61,679 nucleotides of DNA from a virus. The translations under genes and the position numbers were made by a program. Positions 34,401 through 42,603 of this stretch are shown one piece after another (within the stretch, counting starts at the first letter, position 1; every line of letters begins with the position of its first letter). The stretch is taken from positions 1 through 61,679 of IMG/VR virus record IMGVR_UViG_3300045741_000280, one strand, 5' to 3'. The notes beneath the pieces were generated by a model that was not told where the DNA came from, made no database searches, and saw nothing but the letters and a program-made list of their open reading frames with translations.

Positions 34401-37252
34401 AAGCCGATAGTGATATAGATATTCTTTATAAACAATCTATTGAGAATGAATATTTTAAGAATATTTCACAGATTCTTTCCCTTCCAGAGAATTTCGAAAG
34501 ACTTGTAACACCCAACACCACCAATACATACACCGATCCTAAAACAGGTATTCTGGCCCAGTTAGTGGAATTGTCAGAAACATTTGATAGCAATCTCAAT
34601 CAAACAATAGTGTCTCCAATGTGGAGTTTACAAACCCGCCACAATCTGGAGTCTATTAAGGGACTTGCAGGGATAGCAATGGTGGCACAAACAGCTATTG
34701 TAAAAAGGCAAAAGTCTGAGATTGCTCTTAACCCCGAAAAAATGCAACTACTTCCTTCCCGTACTAAGGAAATGGTATTTCGTAAAGGCCCCAATCCTCT
34801 GATTCCCCATACATCTATTGGTAAAATGGCCTCAGTTTCCTCCATAAAGGATGTGGAAGGATTCTATATAACAGATAATAATTCCCAAATAGCCAACGGA
34901 ATTGTGGATGTAGCTAATAGTCCATTCCTGGCTCAAATGAATTACAATAGAAGAACAGCTCCTGTATGGCACACAATGATAGCCTTTGGAATGCCTAATT
35001 CTGAAAAACACCCCATTATAGCCCTTTTCATGAACCAGCCTATTGTAAAGGAATATATTAAATACATGGAAATAAACAATAGGGGAGGTAATATTGTTGA
35101 TGCAAATGGAAAAGGAAATGCCTATGATGTTATAAGAAAACAATTTAAACAAAAATTGTCTCCTCCAAAAGTTAGGGAATTTCCAAAAACACTCTCGGCC
35201 TTAACAGAAATGTTAAAGGATGGTATTAAATCATACTATGGAAATGGTACACTCACTCTGGAGCAGAGAGGCCAGCAACTCCTTATTCTGGATGAGCTGA
35301 TGAAATACGGAGTGTATTCTAATCAATTAAATGATTTCCGTCAGGGGACAGACTATGATACATCAAGGATGAGGGATGCCTATTCTATGTATTTCAAAGA
35401 CTATACATATAATAATAATATAGCTAGAAATATATTCTCCGATGTTTCCACGTACATTTCTAACACCCATGCTGGACCTCAAAGAACAGCATTAAATGAT
35501 GTAAATCAAACACTTGCTGATGTATTCATTACACAAAATCCCATAGTGCAGACAGCTCTTACCCCCACACTATCCCGGATAGCCTCAAGGTGGATGTCCA
35601 CGGAGGATAAAAATACCCTGGCTAGAAAGCTGGAGGAATCTCTGCTTAATTATCTTATTCAGACTAAAACTGATAATTCCTCTTCTCTCATTCATTCCAT
35701 GCTTGTGGATTCTAAAACAGCCCTTGTTAATGAAATAAAAGCATTCCGTAAATCTCCCAACACTCCCGATAAAATCCAGGGGAATCTTATTCTTAACAGG
35801 CTAGCTCCATCCATTGGTGGACGTAAACCCATTTCCACTAAGAATGTTACACTAGCTATAAAGCCCAGGGATGTGTTCTCTAAGAACTCTAATAACGCTG
35901 CATTTCAGGAACTTCTTGATAATCCGGCAACAGCTTCCCTGGCCCTGAAGCTAGTTCAGGCTTCCTTCCTCCAAAACGGTGTTTCCTCCTCAAGAATATC
36001 ATTCAAGGATGCCATTCCGGCTAAAGCCTATGCAGATGTAGTAAACCAAATAATGCCCTATATACAGGATGAAGCTGTATTACAGAAATTTATGGACACG
36101 GCCTCTTTCGGAAAAAATAATTGGAATGATGACACTCTCGTTCCAACTGTGTATGATGATGATGATCCTTCTAACGCAGCTGTAAAATATCCTTTAAATG
36201 AGCTATTTATTCCTTTAGATAATTATATATCCTCACTTAAATTACAGGGGATTATTCCTAGCGACTCTCCCACTCCTCATACAATATGGCTTGATGGAGC
36301 TCCTTCCTATTCGCAATTTGTTACACATGTTGATACAATTGTTCCGAGAGAGGGGTCAGAGGATGAGCCAATTATTACAAAAAGATATTTTCAGAGAGTG
36401 GAAAATCATGAAAATCAGGGATGGAGTATACAAGGGGATATTGGTGAGCCGTGGAAAACTCTATTCATACAGGTGAGTGCCTTAGGAGATTCATTCAGGG
36501 CTCAGGAGCATTACGAAACATTACATTCCTCTGTCCTGGATAATGGATATTCCAATCCCGCTGTACAAATTCCCATCCAGGAATTTTATGCCTATCTCGA
36601 ATCAGGAGAATGGAAAAACTCTCCACAGCCTGAATCAGAAGAATTACCAAAAGTTGTAACGGAAACTCCGGAAAAAGCCCTACCTTTACAGGAAAATAAA
36701 GAATCTGAAAAGAAAGAAGAGTCCAAAACTACAGAAACTAAAATTCCAGAAATAGGGAAGCCTAATATAATACAAAAAGTCCTTGAAAATGCCTCTCAGC
36801 AATACTTAAAAGAGTGGTTGGAAAAGAATCCAAGATATTATATACCAATACCAAAATCAGAATGGGGGAAAGATGATTTAGATGAATACTATAAAAAGAA
36901 AGGAACGCTTATCACTATGGATAATATAGAGGAAGCTATAAAACAAAATGAAGCTTTGGGGGACCAAATTACAGATGATTCTAACCCTAATAAAGGATCT
37001 GTAGCTGATTTAATAGATCCAATGAATGATTTTATAGAGCTACCTATTAGCAGCTCCACATCATCTGAGTTCGAAGGATTTAAGAATATATTAAAAGCAT
37101 ATAATGATCCAAGGGAAGAACAGGATTATAAGGATGCTCTGAAAGCATTTGGACAAAAATATGGACTTGGTAAACTCCTTGGTGGAGAAGATGCTTATAA
37201 TCCAAACCAATTATCATTATTCCCAGAAGAAGGAACAGAAGGAATATGTTAA
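25400..37252 (+). CDS. Giant virion polyprotein carrying the crAss-like RNA polymerase
   Basis: 3950 residues, one uninterrupted frame. N-terminal region (about 110-310) has several hydrophobic or amphipathic helices, as in ejection proteins. A zincin-like segment lies at 1575-1640: H1580-E-T-F-E1584 plus E1638 in the helix ETLANEFAQYVL. The second His of HExxH is replaced by Glu. The RNA polymerase core signature is at about 2865-2930: GVGFRIPTQEL, then GSDFDIDKLNLY with D2922-F-D2924-I-D2926, the metal-binding DxDxD of beta'-type double-psi beta-barrels. A charged Pro/Glu/Lys linker (about 3735-3790) precedes a C-terminal tail ending with QLSLF (3937-3941). Crassvirus RNA polymerases of this kind are packaged and transcribe early genes. 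Much longer than the roughly 2200-residue polymerase of phage phi14:2, so it looks like a fusion of several cargo proteins and may be processed. Confidence 0.85.
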   Translation: MQDGQLSNTLFGEQLNQSDWGKFAPGTGTLNPQGPAPKTNTKIDYDQLEQSLLAQGDAVNKSAKQIESPYKEEQISPLSLDLTGRFKRQLPGADNEDLWGQSQSNWDKMFNGITKGLALAGTTFLQGTLGLAYGLKQVVTGHGLNSLYNNDLSNSFQNFNNSLENTLPNYYTARERAADWLEPSNVFTINFLFDKLIKNFGFSLGAIYSGAAISKILGLIPEIFGISKAKGLSVLANSIEKELTPLPPLVRPAAVTNAILKASKVTNIINTIISPAEKFLISSLGAVTEGGIEALQGLNDWRNKKIQEYKDANGVSPQGEDLNKINNMAEDLGNARFGMNLALLTATNYVQLPKILSSSYKESKIIANGIERSINPITRKLETGLYESALPSTTLGKLAFRAKNIASLFFSPVEAFEEGAQNTIQQGVEDYYNKAYKGEGKDWLNSISEGARQTLHDKSGLEQILIGGLSGGLQQAGFVGTYQNEKGKTRLGFGKSGEIGERGVTGYGGERAKHTADFLAVLNKSKGTQSPDGWMQAMAMSAARGINLQLEGQQYIKQGDLLEAKDNEFDYQHNYLTPRIQYGRFDLVTSDINNYRQLAASPEGWLKLKEMGIANSGDTRESFLARLGQFEENAKNVNSLYQSLNVRYGGVLNKDKTPKYNAEALEKMTYAASKVANYDTRIPQVNASLASAGISTQPIIDSVIASNRVPEGATKEALDQIEGLKKLTDDGRNQLKSDLRDVIEMSLRRKNFLKAYDQLKEDPEKYTPVEEPGVNTSTTINGKNVEIGKEYSLAQPLFREGNKLSISPTLTILSSTLKGELEVKTPTGEITYRKPKDLSYDLLDSDITDEKYNEIAEKAVDSVIGKEEGRDTLDKKLSFINSQNDKELTDEVEDAITKATKTYMEFVVKAREAKDKLAKDAALKKSLEAAQDALDRLSGLETGDETTDTDEKNASFSPNKPLPAFRSSDAANSTNNLPDGEDKSQQLRRQSFLSILPSLSKQNAANIRVLAITKNNEATYGLSGLIAYVKDQIKNSNLDDETKSIYIDEKGEFRPEQEPIIKLYVTKDGAKLHLIGADGKALSPLEGSVLEELKSQGIFSTFHSVIDGVYKMGPRANQPNFSGPYTAEDVEKINKEHQAWRASILDGTTSPEYEIDQISRGVILTDGNNKPLTETVLASDEDLKNKEGLIVIPTIENQISHGGVSFNYTPGFPVFQNGPNISFLNSRTLTPKEAEDVFHLLRRRIETAGTPESARIESYLSSILYLRSPKAGEAASNSQIFHASTEDGYKYFLGNSKPIDFTTAAFDQNKDAITSFFENYHVRINARILKENSPLGYETPSLNEDGSIKEWIKHPSYQYYLLSSKDNSNPFLQTKARKSVSSGDPSIVSRYTTLKGNSFEFTPKVKEEKKAEQPQARAEKVDEERKDAVTAAATASNSTWEIAYSERRNKWIGEYVDEEGKSGAVGGKTEEDVKEQLKALGIIKEEKPEAKEDSVEDKIKEKKDNPSSLDADAFSFVDEAVKYSPIDVEKELAYAREKTPFETTSLKNVIKTSQGIFAWGEFKGMLISVYEKAQAGTGYHETFEGVWKVFTTPQQKAAILKEFQRRPGTFQFFDGKEYSAIPHSEATEFQAKETLANEFAQYVLTKEEPKGPLLVRWFKQLLNLLKGIFSGKIDSLFSKIDAGHYKSASPIYTDGVSEYSFAQLPYTDQYETVQGVALALIQELINPENKNSISLTEFEESTNVSVKEYYDEVYKKLAQIYENDIYTDALGINTNIPLVESFRNYWENIKQDWDEIKKKTDEYLYSLGIVQGYQDEKGNISRLERDDYSNRDYVDDRKYFMNDAKQTASRSIKLLFATIPEIKKRRADGSLMEIRSRSTLMMRPVNYSKTFNLVMSHLLKYNTASEKEEALKTLALTNLDAAYLYNTLNASHPGSILQDEQLKIRFYQAMSKQQPTPWKQRNFSNGTSATTTANLESSTKAIVQRWIDNMKIEASKGNNPLYGVTSNGELAINPGRLSHVIKTPEDKTKFLSQLNITFTPEMMASLSTEKVNNRESELETFNKAVARLSYHLKQRTAYILDDAKSFEAVKTLEVIAEASITAGAEFETTFLGIEGTQTATRISANAISKITNDLNNSRTKSSLLETQPQLSDVKDSWYLNYILYNSVGGRTGFNIDIGYIQGTFDSNNKPIPGARLSMPQRLGQEINQNLNGRYYILIPADAKTQWLASLKNFITYANIASATDWKKTVNEQFLQYYHSEQEYYNHLKNTLSEKELNSRMGALKEISKNYTLSDEEFIKANTDFINSQVRAQEQFLKEYKVITQAKGADSFKWNALDGEWAKSNGLNARALKQASILNILTARTINLYINNIELHKLYFGQTLAYKDAKRWKLFQSPRESSIFGVPALNTILNESLNTVSGHTLPNALTGQWKFSDYINTVMMKDVIMENPALSKLSPLYQKINSTDAQAWGHLVAMREARIKGGTWNYKRDEPQFQYSQALDRKYMLEDGVLQSKDSSKDNYYPAFLRNHDEAIIENGNPYYKKDGGTYFYVIKPILSSHVQMPDGRWSPVVDKYSIAYFSYAAIRSTNFRDHYVKMLRQGIGYIIAESGRKVGKTTPNTFYTPDGATNTAPYEGVTPVPFSAWGVQTDTSNKKETTTRGSQLSVHATANLYNNGVPITEEAGRLAQHNLALLNEQTEIGYHSLMKKLGAEKDVNGQYRINSKTKIVNLIKDELLRREVADSIKRLLSTKEGNPDELTIPFEALPNYIQIKQIIYSHVDKSIVRPNMNGSLSVQVSGATMEEYGVKKHVINGKDVYTSSSLHFYTPAIGDKKAEPWIEVMLPALAAQKLRRAGFKWNSPEELYDLFKSSPDAEQLLSGVGFRIPTQELNSIENIRIKGFLPEEFGSTVVVPEEITTKAGSDFDIDKLNLYLQNIYIDNEKKLRIVPYFGIGEQAKAELNKWISKDVSKDFLLNIAKSDPDAIDNLEYDTEEEIASLNKGEADSDIDILYKQSIENEYFKNISQILSLPENFERLVTPNTTNTYTDPKTGILAQLVELSETFDSNLNQTIVSPMWSLQTRHNLESIKGLAGIAMVAQTAIVKRQKSEIALNPEKMQLLPSRTKEMVFRKGPNPLIPHTSIGKMASVSSIKDVEGFYITDNNSQIANGIVDVANSPFLAQMNYNRRTAPVWHTMIAFGMPNSEKHPIIALFMNQPIVKEYIKYMEINNRGGNIVDANGKGNAYDVIRKQFKQKLSPPKVREFPKTLSALTEMLKDGIKSYYGNGTLTLEQRGQQLLILDELMKYGVYSNQLNDFRQGTDYDTSRMRDAYSMYFKDYTYNNNIARNIFSDVSTYISNTHAGPQRTALNDVNQTLADVFITQNPIVQTALTPTLSRIASRWMSTEDKNTLARKLEESLLNYLIQTKTDNSSSLIHSMLVDSKTALVNEIKAFRKSPNTPDKIQGNLILNRLAPSIGGRKPISTKNVTLAIKPRDVFSKNSNNAAFQELLDNPATASLALKLVQASFLQNGVSSSRISFKDAIPAKAYADVVNQIMPYIQDEAVLQKFMDTASFGKNNWNDDTLVPTVYDDDDPSNAAVKYPLNELFIPLDNYISSLKLQGIIPSDSPTPHTIWLDGAPSYSQFVTHVDTIVPREGSEDEPIITKRYFQRVENHENQGWSIQGDIGEPWKTLFIQVSALGDSFRAQEHYETLHSSVLDNGYSNPAVQIPIQEFYAYLESGEWKNSPQPESEELPKVVTETPEKALPLQENKESEKKEESKTTETKIPEIGKPNIIQKVLENASQQYLKEWLEKNPRYYIPIPKSEWGKDDLDEYYKKKGTLITMDNIEEAIKQNEALGDQITDDSNPNKGSVADLIDPMNDFIELPISSSTSSEFEGFKNILKAYNDPREEQDYKDALKAFGQKYGLGKLLGGEDAYNPNQLSLFPEEGTEGIC

Positions 37253-37270
37253 ACCAAAAAACAATATAAT

Positions 37271-40200
37271 TTGAGCAGTTGCCGTATCTATATTAACAAA
37301 CTTTCTAAGGATGAAAAGGTGCAGGAAAAGCTTACATCTTTTCACAATCAGATATTTAAAAAGCTGATTGATAGTGGGTTATTCAATAAATTCAACGATC
37401 ATTATTTCCTCCCCCCTGTAGGTACAGGTCGCTATTCCAAAGCTCAGGGCCTCATATCAGAATTAAATAAGGAATATACCATCCCTGTTATCGGGACAGC
37501 TTACACAAAAGCTAATTCTAAGGAATATGTATTTGTTAATGTAAAGAATTTGCTTCCAAGAGCACAGGATGAGGCTAAAGGGCCTCAACTAGATTTAGCA
37601 GAAATACAGGCTATTTTAAATCAAAAACAATCTTTAGTATCATCCAAAGCTTCTCCAAAAACTATAGGAAAAGTGAAGGAATGGCTTTCAAGAATTGGTG
37701 TGGATATTAAAACTCTCGATTCTAAGAGGTATGGCGGAGTGAATGGAATAGCCAATCTATTAAAGGCTACAATAGAAATAGCAGAAGGAAAGGAATCAAC
37801 AGCTCTTCCAGAAGAGGCTATGCACTTTGCTGTAGACATTCTAAAAACCTCTAATCCAGGATTATATAGAGCTATGTTCAATAAAATTGGACAATTTAAT
37901 ATATATCAGCAAACGAGGGATTTGTACGCCAACTCTCCAGAATATAAGAATCCAGATGGATCCCTAAATGTTCCCAAAATTAAGGAGGAGGCTATAGGAA
38001 AACTCCTTGCTGAATATTATATTAAAAAGGAAGAATTTGGAACAGAAAAGCCAGAATTACTCCTACAAACTAAGACATGGTGGGACCAACTCGTAGAATG
38101 GATTAAGAGCCTCCTGGGAGTGGCAAATTTCAATCCTTTTGAAGAGGCCGTAAACACTCTACCAGAAAATAATAAAGCCTCTGATGGGCATATAAAAGAG
38201 CTTGCAGAGCTTATACAGGCCCAGGATGTACCCTCCTATATGAGGGACTCCATAGACCAGGCCTTTGATAGGGGGGAATATAGAGAAATTGTTAGTACAA
38301 TAGCTGACCAATTAGCTGACACCCCTACATATGAAACTACAAAACGTCTCTATCTTGGTGGAGATGAGGCCCTTGCACAGGAAATTCTTAGTGTCTATCA
38401 GCAAATGTTACAAATTCAAGGAGAAGAACCTGTAAAGAATGAATTTGCCGATGATTTAATGAAGAAACTGGATGCCAAAATAGAAGAATTTGATCTTAAA
38501 AAGGTGGAAAATCCAAAGGCCAATGAAGAGGACGATAACAACTATTATGAAGCAACAATAGGAGGTGTAAGAGGAAGAACAGACCGCACCACCGAGTATG
38601 CCAAAAGAGCTAATGTAAAATATACAGGAGGAAAGGACTTCTTAGCCAATTTAACTCCTGAGGAAAAGGCCTATAATGATAAATTTGCGTGGAATGGATT
38701 AAATGTACACTTTGACATAGAGAGAATTATTCAATCAGCTCGTAATGAGGATGGAACAATAAAGCCTAAAGGAACATTTGTACCTAATATTGTTCCCACT
38801 GGTCCCAAAGCTGTATTTAAGGTGTTGCAAAACTTTTTATTAGGAACAGATCAAACTACGGGGTTTCTATATCAATTCGAGCCCGGAACTAAGGTGGTGA
38901 TAGAGCAACCTATATTAAATGAGAAAGCTAAAACCAAAACAGAGGATGGAAAAGTGTTAATTGGTAGAGCCGGAACAATTGATTTATTAGTATTGGAACC
39001 AGCTTCTGAAAAACACCCTAAAGGACTTGCTACAATATATGATTGGAAGGTGATGAATATGTCAGAGAATAGCCCTGAATATAAATTTCCTAAGCAATCT
39101 CAGCATAAAATCCAAATTACTGATTATAAAAGAACTCTTAAAGAGGGATATGGATTAAAAGAGTCTGAAATTCAAGCATTTGCAATTCCTATAGCAGGTA
39201 AATATACAATAGATGAGGATAGAAAAACAGGTGTAAAAACACCCAAATTAGAATCGGTAAAGATAGGGAATGTTGATATTAAAACAGAGGATAGACCATG
39301 GCTCCTACCAGTGGTGCCGGATGATCAATCAACAGGAAATACTAAAATAGACTCCCTTGTAAGGGCTCTTAGAGCCAAATATGATAGAATATATAAAAAG
39401 CCTGTTCCGGCCAATCAGCAGGCTGAGAAAGAGGAAGACTTAAATGAAATGTCTTCAGCTATTCGTAATTTACAGGTGGCTATTAATTTCGAACCTCTTT
39501 CCGTGGAAGCCTTAACATTCCAGCATAATGTGGGAAAGATAATAGATAAATATAGCTCCTACGATGCTAAAGGCAAAACTCCTGAAGAATATAATCCTAT
39601 TCTGTCAGAAATAGCTTCTAATATAAATGCTGCTTCCTATTATTCAGATATTGATAGGGTGTTCTCCTCAGAATATAAGGATACGCCCAATCTATCAGAG
39701 AAGAATAAGGCTATATTGGATTCCTTACAGAAGACATCCTCAGCTGCAAAGGATAGTGTAGATAAATTACAGGCTATAAATTCCAGAATAGTAGCTCAAA
39801 TAGCTGCTGAAGGAGGAATTAAGGATATACTATCTCCTGAAAAAGAGGCAAAGGGCATCACTAATTCATGGCTGCAAGCAGGCACCACTCCTATAAAAAG
39901 TAAGCAATTTCTTACACAACTAGCGGTAGATGCCCGTAGTGCAGATGTTATAAAAATCATGAAGATAGAGAAGGAATTTGGTGATTTATATACACCATTG
40001 GAAAAACTAGCCTCCTCTAAGGGTAAGTCCCCCTATGAAATGATAGCCGATGTAAAGGAGCATAAGCTTAAAAGAAGGCTGTCCAGGGATGTGTTAGACA
40101 TCATCAAAAAAGCTAAAAACGATAGAAATAAAAAGGCTATCCTGGATAATATTGACATAGACACATACAATAAACTAGCAGCTGATAGGATAAAAGAGCG

Positions 40201-42508
40201 CTTAGAAAGGCTGGATTTAAAAACATTTTCTAACGATGAGGTCAAGAATGCCAAGCTTAGAAAGCAAGCTAAGGCTAGCCTTATACGTACATTAGATATA
40301 AATGATGAAAATTTTGATGGATGGAAAAATAAAACTGTAGCCCAATTCATACGCCAGTCCATTAAGGAAGAGGAAAACTATAGTGATTTCTATAAAGAAC
40401 TCCATAGTCCAGAGTTAAAGCCAGCTTTGGATATGTATAATTTCATTCTGGAGCTTAATGAATGGGCCAAATCCCTGGGATATATAGAATCCAAACATAC
40501 AGAGGGATTTCTTGCCTATGTAAATGCCACCCTTTTACAGAGGGTTAATGCTTCCGAAGATAAATTTAAAACATTTAAAGAGGCTCTGGGGGACAAATTT
40601 ACAACAGTGCAGCCTGATGAGGGACAAATGTATGGTAGAAAGGATGCGGAAACAGGGGAATTAACGAGAAGTATTCCAAGACTATACACTAGTGAGAGAG
40701 ATGAGGACAAAAGGAGCACAGATTTGTTATCCATCATTTCTTTATATATAAAATCTCTTGTACGTTTTGAAACCTCACAAAAACTGGATCCCTTATTTGC
40801 AGCTACATTATTAATGGAAAAAAATAAGGGACATTTAGAAACCCAGCCTGGTAGCGGTAAGGTGATATTTCAGGGGGATACACCACAAGTGTTTCCAGGT
40901 AATTCCGTGAATGCAAATAGGTTGCAGTCGTATATAGACACTCAAATATATGATATTAATTTACAGGCCAGTGATTTAATTGACACCATAGCTTCTAAAA
41001 TAGACTCCAGGGAGGGTAAGGAAGAAAGAGCTCTCTCCGCCAAAAAGATATTGCAATCAGCTAACAGGCTGACACAACAACTGGCTGTTGGATTAAAACC
41101 TCTTATTGCTACAGCTAATGCTTTTGGAGCTGCTGTACAGGCAGAAATAAATAATAGTGGAAGAAGATATTATACACCAAATGAGTATAAAACTAATGAA
41201 TTAAAAGAAATAGGCAGTTTATTCACAGGAGTAAAGGGAAATATACGAAAGGGTCTCACCGATTTAATAATTCCTCTTGGTGAGGAAGCCTTAAAAAAGC
41301 ACTATAGAGGGGTGGCATGGAAGCAGAGCTCGTTAAAATGGCTATCCACCCTGTCTATGCAGGATGTTATGATGAGCTCCAATAGGCTCCCTGATGACGT
41401 ACATATGCTTGTAAATGCCGATTGCTGGATGGAAAATACAATGGTGGTGGATGGGAAATTAGAAAATATAAGACAATATCTACGTAATCAGCCGGAATTT
41501 ACGAATAGATATAAAGTGGCTGAGCAGGGTGGCAGGAGTGTGGCAGAAGTAGAAAAGGAATTTGAGGCAAAGGTGAAAGAACTTAAAAAAACAAAATCTC
41601 TTCCGGAAATAGCAAAATTTAATTCCGAGGGGTATTTGGAAATACCAGGATTTGATATACACAATTCTAATTTAGCTGAATATAGAGCCAAGGTGGTGGA
41701 ATATGGCAGAAAGATAACTTCACAAGTGTCAAGGGAAAATGCCCAGGAAGCTAATACAAACATCATTGCAAAATCGTTTGCAATGTTCAAGAATTGGATA
41801 ATTCCACAAGTGGAGCAAAGAGCTCTCGACATTCATAAGGATCCCACACTGGATGATTGGGAATATGGAAGAGTGAGACTGTTCGCTAAGGTGGTGGCAA
41901 AATTAGGGTTTAAAAGTATAGCAAAAATTAGAGACATCACTAAAGCTACTCCCGAGGGAATTAGAATAATGCGGGAAATGTATGAGTCTAAAATAGAGCA
42001 ATATTATAGAAAAACAGGCCAAAAGCTAGATATAACAGAACAAGAGTTTTTTGATTTAGTTAGAAAGGAATTGCGCTCGGAAGGAAAAGAATTGGCTCTG
42101 TTAATAGGTATAGTGGGTATAGTTTTCACAATAAAATCAGCTGTTCCACCAGATGATGAGAATGACCCCACTAAAAAGAACAGGCTTAAGTATTTAGCCA
42201 AGGCTCTCACAAAAATGAGTAATGAAATAGATTTTTATTACAATCCCCTTTCGGCTGAGTCCATCACCAGAGGTACTATTTTACCATCTTTTGGACTCCT
42301 AACCAAAGCAGAACGTCTTTTAGATCAGAGTGTTAAAGAAATGTTAGGTGGCCCGGAAACACAGAAAGGAGCCCATCCATTAAAAGCATTGTTTAGCTTA
42401 ATACCAGGACCTTCTCAATTTCAAACAGAAATACTACCCCTTTGGTTTCCAGAGGAAGCTAAAGAGCTGGGAATACGCCCTACAGCAGAGGCAAGAATAC
42501 TTCAATAA
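37271..42508 (+). CDS. Second giant virion protein with PD-(D/E)XK-like nuclease site
   Basis: 1745 residues from a TTG start at 37271, the only reasonable initiation codon after the previous stop; an A-rich stretch precedes it. A zincin-like but degenerate segment lies at 178-270 (E181-E-A-M-H185-F and the helix EEAIGKLLAEYY). Residues 560-640 look like a PD-(D/E)XK fold: G-T-I-D571-L-L, then I-Y-D591-W-K593, then a Gln/Tyr/Lys helix (QHKIQITDYKR). Residues 760-1130 are long charged helices. A hydrophobic segment near 1610-1625 (LALLIGIVGIVFTI) may be membrane-inserting. Partner of the RNA polymerase polyprotein, 18 bases downstream of it. Probably ejected; the nuclease could act on host or phage DNA. 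Confidence 0.7.
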   Translation: MSSCRIYINKLSKDEKVQEKLTSFHNQIFKKLIDSGLFNKFNDHYFLPPVGTGRYSKAQGLISELNKEYTIPVIGTAYTKANSKEYVFVNVKNLLPRAQDEAKGPQLDLAEIQAILNQKQSLVSSKASPKTIGKVKEWLSRIGVDIKTLDSKRYGGVNGIANLLKATIEIAEGKESTALPEEAMHFAVDILKTSNPGLYRAMFNKIGQFNIYQQTRDLYANSPEYKNPDGSLNVPKIKEEAIGKLLAEYYIKKEEFGTEKPELLLQTKTWWDQLVEWIKSLLGVANFNPFEEAVNTLPENNKASDGHIKELAELIQAQDVPSYMRDSIDQAFDRGEYREIVSTIADQLADTPTYETTKRLYLGGDEALAQEILSVYQQMLQIQGEEPVKNEFADDLMKKLDAKIEEFDLKKVENPKANEEDDNNYYEATIGGVRGRTDRTTEYAKRANVKYTGGKDFLANLTPEEKAYNDKFAWNGLNVHFDIERIIQSARNEDGTIKPKGTFVPNIVPTGPKAVFKVLQNFLLGTDQTTGFLYQFEPGTKVVIEQPILNEKAKTKTEDGKVLIGRAGTIDLLVLEPASEKHPKGLATIYDWKVMNMSENSPEYKFPKQSQHKIQITDYKRTLKEGYGLKESEIQAFAIPIAGKYTIDEDRKTGVKTPKLESVKIGNVDIKTEDRPWLLPVVPDDQSTGNTKIDSLVRALRAKYDRIYKKPVPANQQAEKEEDLNEMSSAIRNLQVAINFEPLSVEALTFQHNVGKIIDKYSSYDAKGKTPEEYNPILSEIASNINAASYYSDIDRVFSSEYKDTPNLSEKNKAILDSLQKTSSAAKDSVDKLQAINSRIVAQIAAEGGIKDILSPEKEAKGITNSWLQAGTTPIKSKQFLTQLAVDARSADVIKIMKIEKEFGDLYTPLEKLASSKGKSPYEMIADVKEHKLKRRLSRDVLDIIKKAKNDRNKKAILDNIDIDTYNKLAADRIKERLERLDLKTFSNDEVKNAKLRKQAKASLIRTLDINDENFDGWKNKTVAQFIRQSIKEEENYSDFYKELHSPELKPALDMYNFILELNEWAKSLGYIESKHTEGFLAYVNATLLQRVNASEDKFKTFKEALGDKFTTVQPDEGQMYGRKDAETGELTRSIPRLYTSERDEDKRSTDLLSIISLYIKSLVRFETSQKLDPLFAATLLMEKNKGHLETQPGSGKVIFQGDTPQVFPGNSVNANRLQSYIDTQIYDINLQASDLIDTIASKIDSREGKEERALSAKKILQSANRLTQQLAVGLKPLIATANAFGAAVQAEINNSGRRYYTPNEYKTNELKEIGSLFTGVKGNIRKGLTDLIIPLGEEALKKHYRGVAWKQSSLKWLSTLSMQDVMMSSNRLPDDVHMLVNADCWMENTMVVDGKLENIRQYLRNQPEFTNRYKVAEQGGRSVAEVEKEFEAKVKELKKTKSLPEIAKFNSEGYLEIPGFDIHNSNLAEYRAKVVEYGRKITSQVSRENAQEANTNIIAKSFAMFKNWIIPQVEQRALDIHKDPTLDDWEYGRVRLFAKVVAKLGFKSIAKIRDITKATPEGIRIMREMYESKIEQYYRKTGQKLDITEQEFFDLVRKELRSEGKELALLIGIVGIVFTIKSAVPPDDENDPTKKNRLKYLAKALTKMSNEIDFYYNPLSAESITRGTILPSFGLLTKAERLLDQSVKEMLGGPETQKGAHPLKALFSLIPGPSQFQTEILPLWFPEEAKELGIRPTAEARILQ

Positions 42509-42603
42509 TGAGAATGGCCAATCTTCCATACAGGGTAAGAATAGCAGCCATAAATGCTATATTATACCAAAAAATCCCGACACACACCCTTGCTGTCCAA
42601 TAA
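42508..42603 (+). CDS. Possible 31-residue basic peptide
   Basis: ATG at 42508 overlaps the stop of the giant gene (TAATG) and the frame ends with TAA at 42603. The product is basic and hydrophobic, with no Cys or known motif. The overlap is like those joining real genes here, but the same DNA also carries the promoter elements for the fibre gene, so it may be only a chance frame. Confidence 0.3.
   Translation: MRMANLPYRVRIAAINAILYQKIPTHTLAVQ

Noticed and set aside
25400-42508. Reassigned TAG or TGA codons in the giant genes
   Set aside because: Both frames are open under the standard code for 11.9 and 5.2 kb with no interruption, so no recoding is needed here.
42508-42603. Confident call of the 31-residue frame as a gene
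   Set aside because: Listed only at low confidence because it coincides with promoter DNA and has no recognisable sequence.
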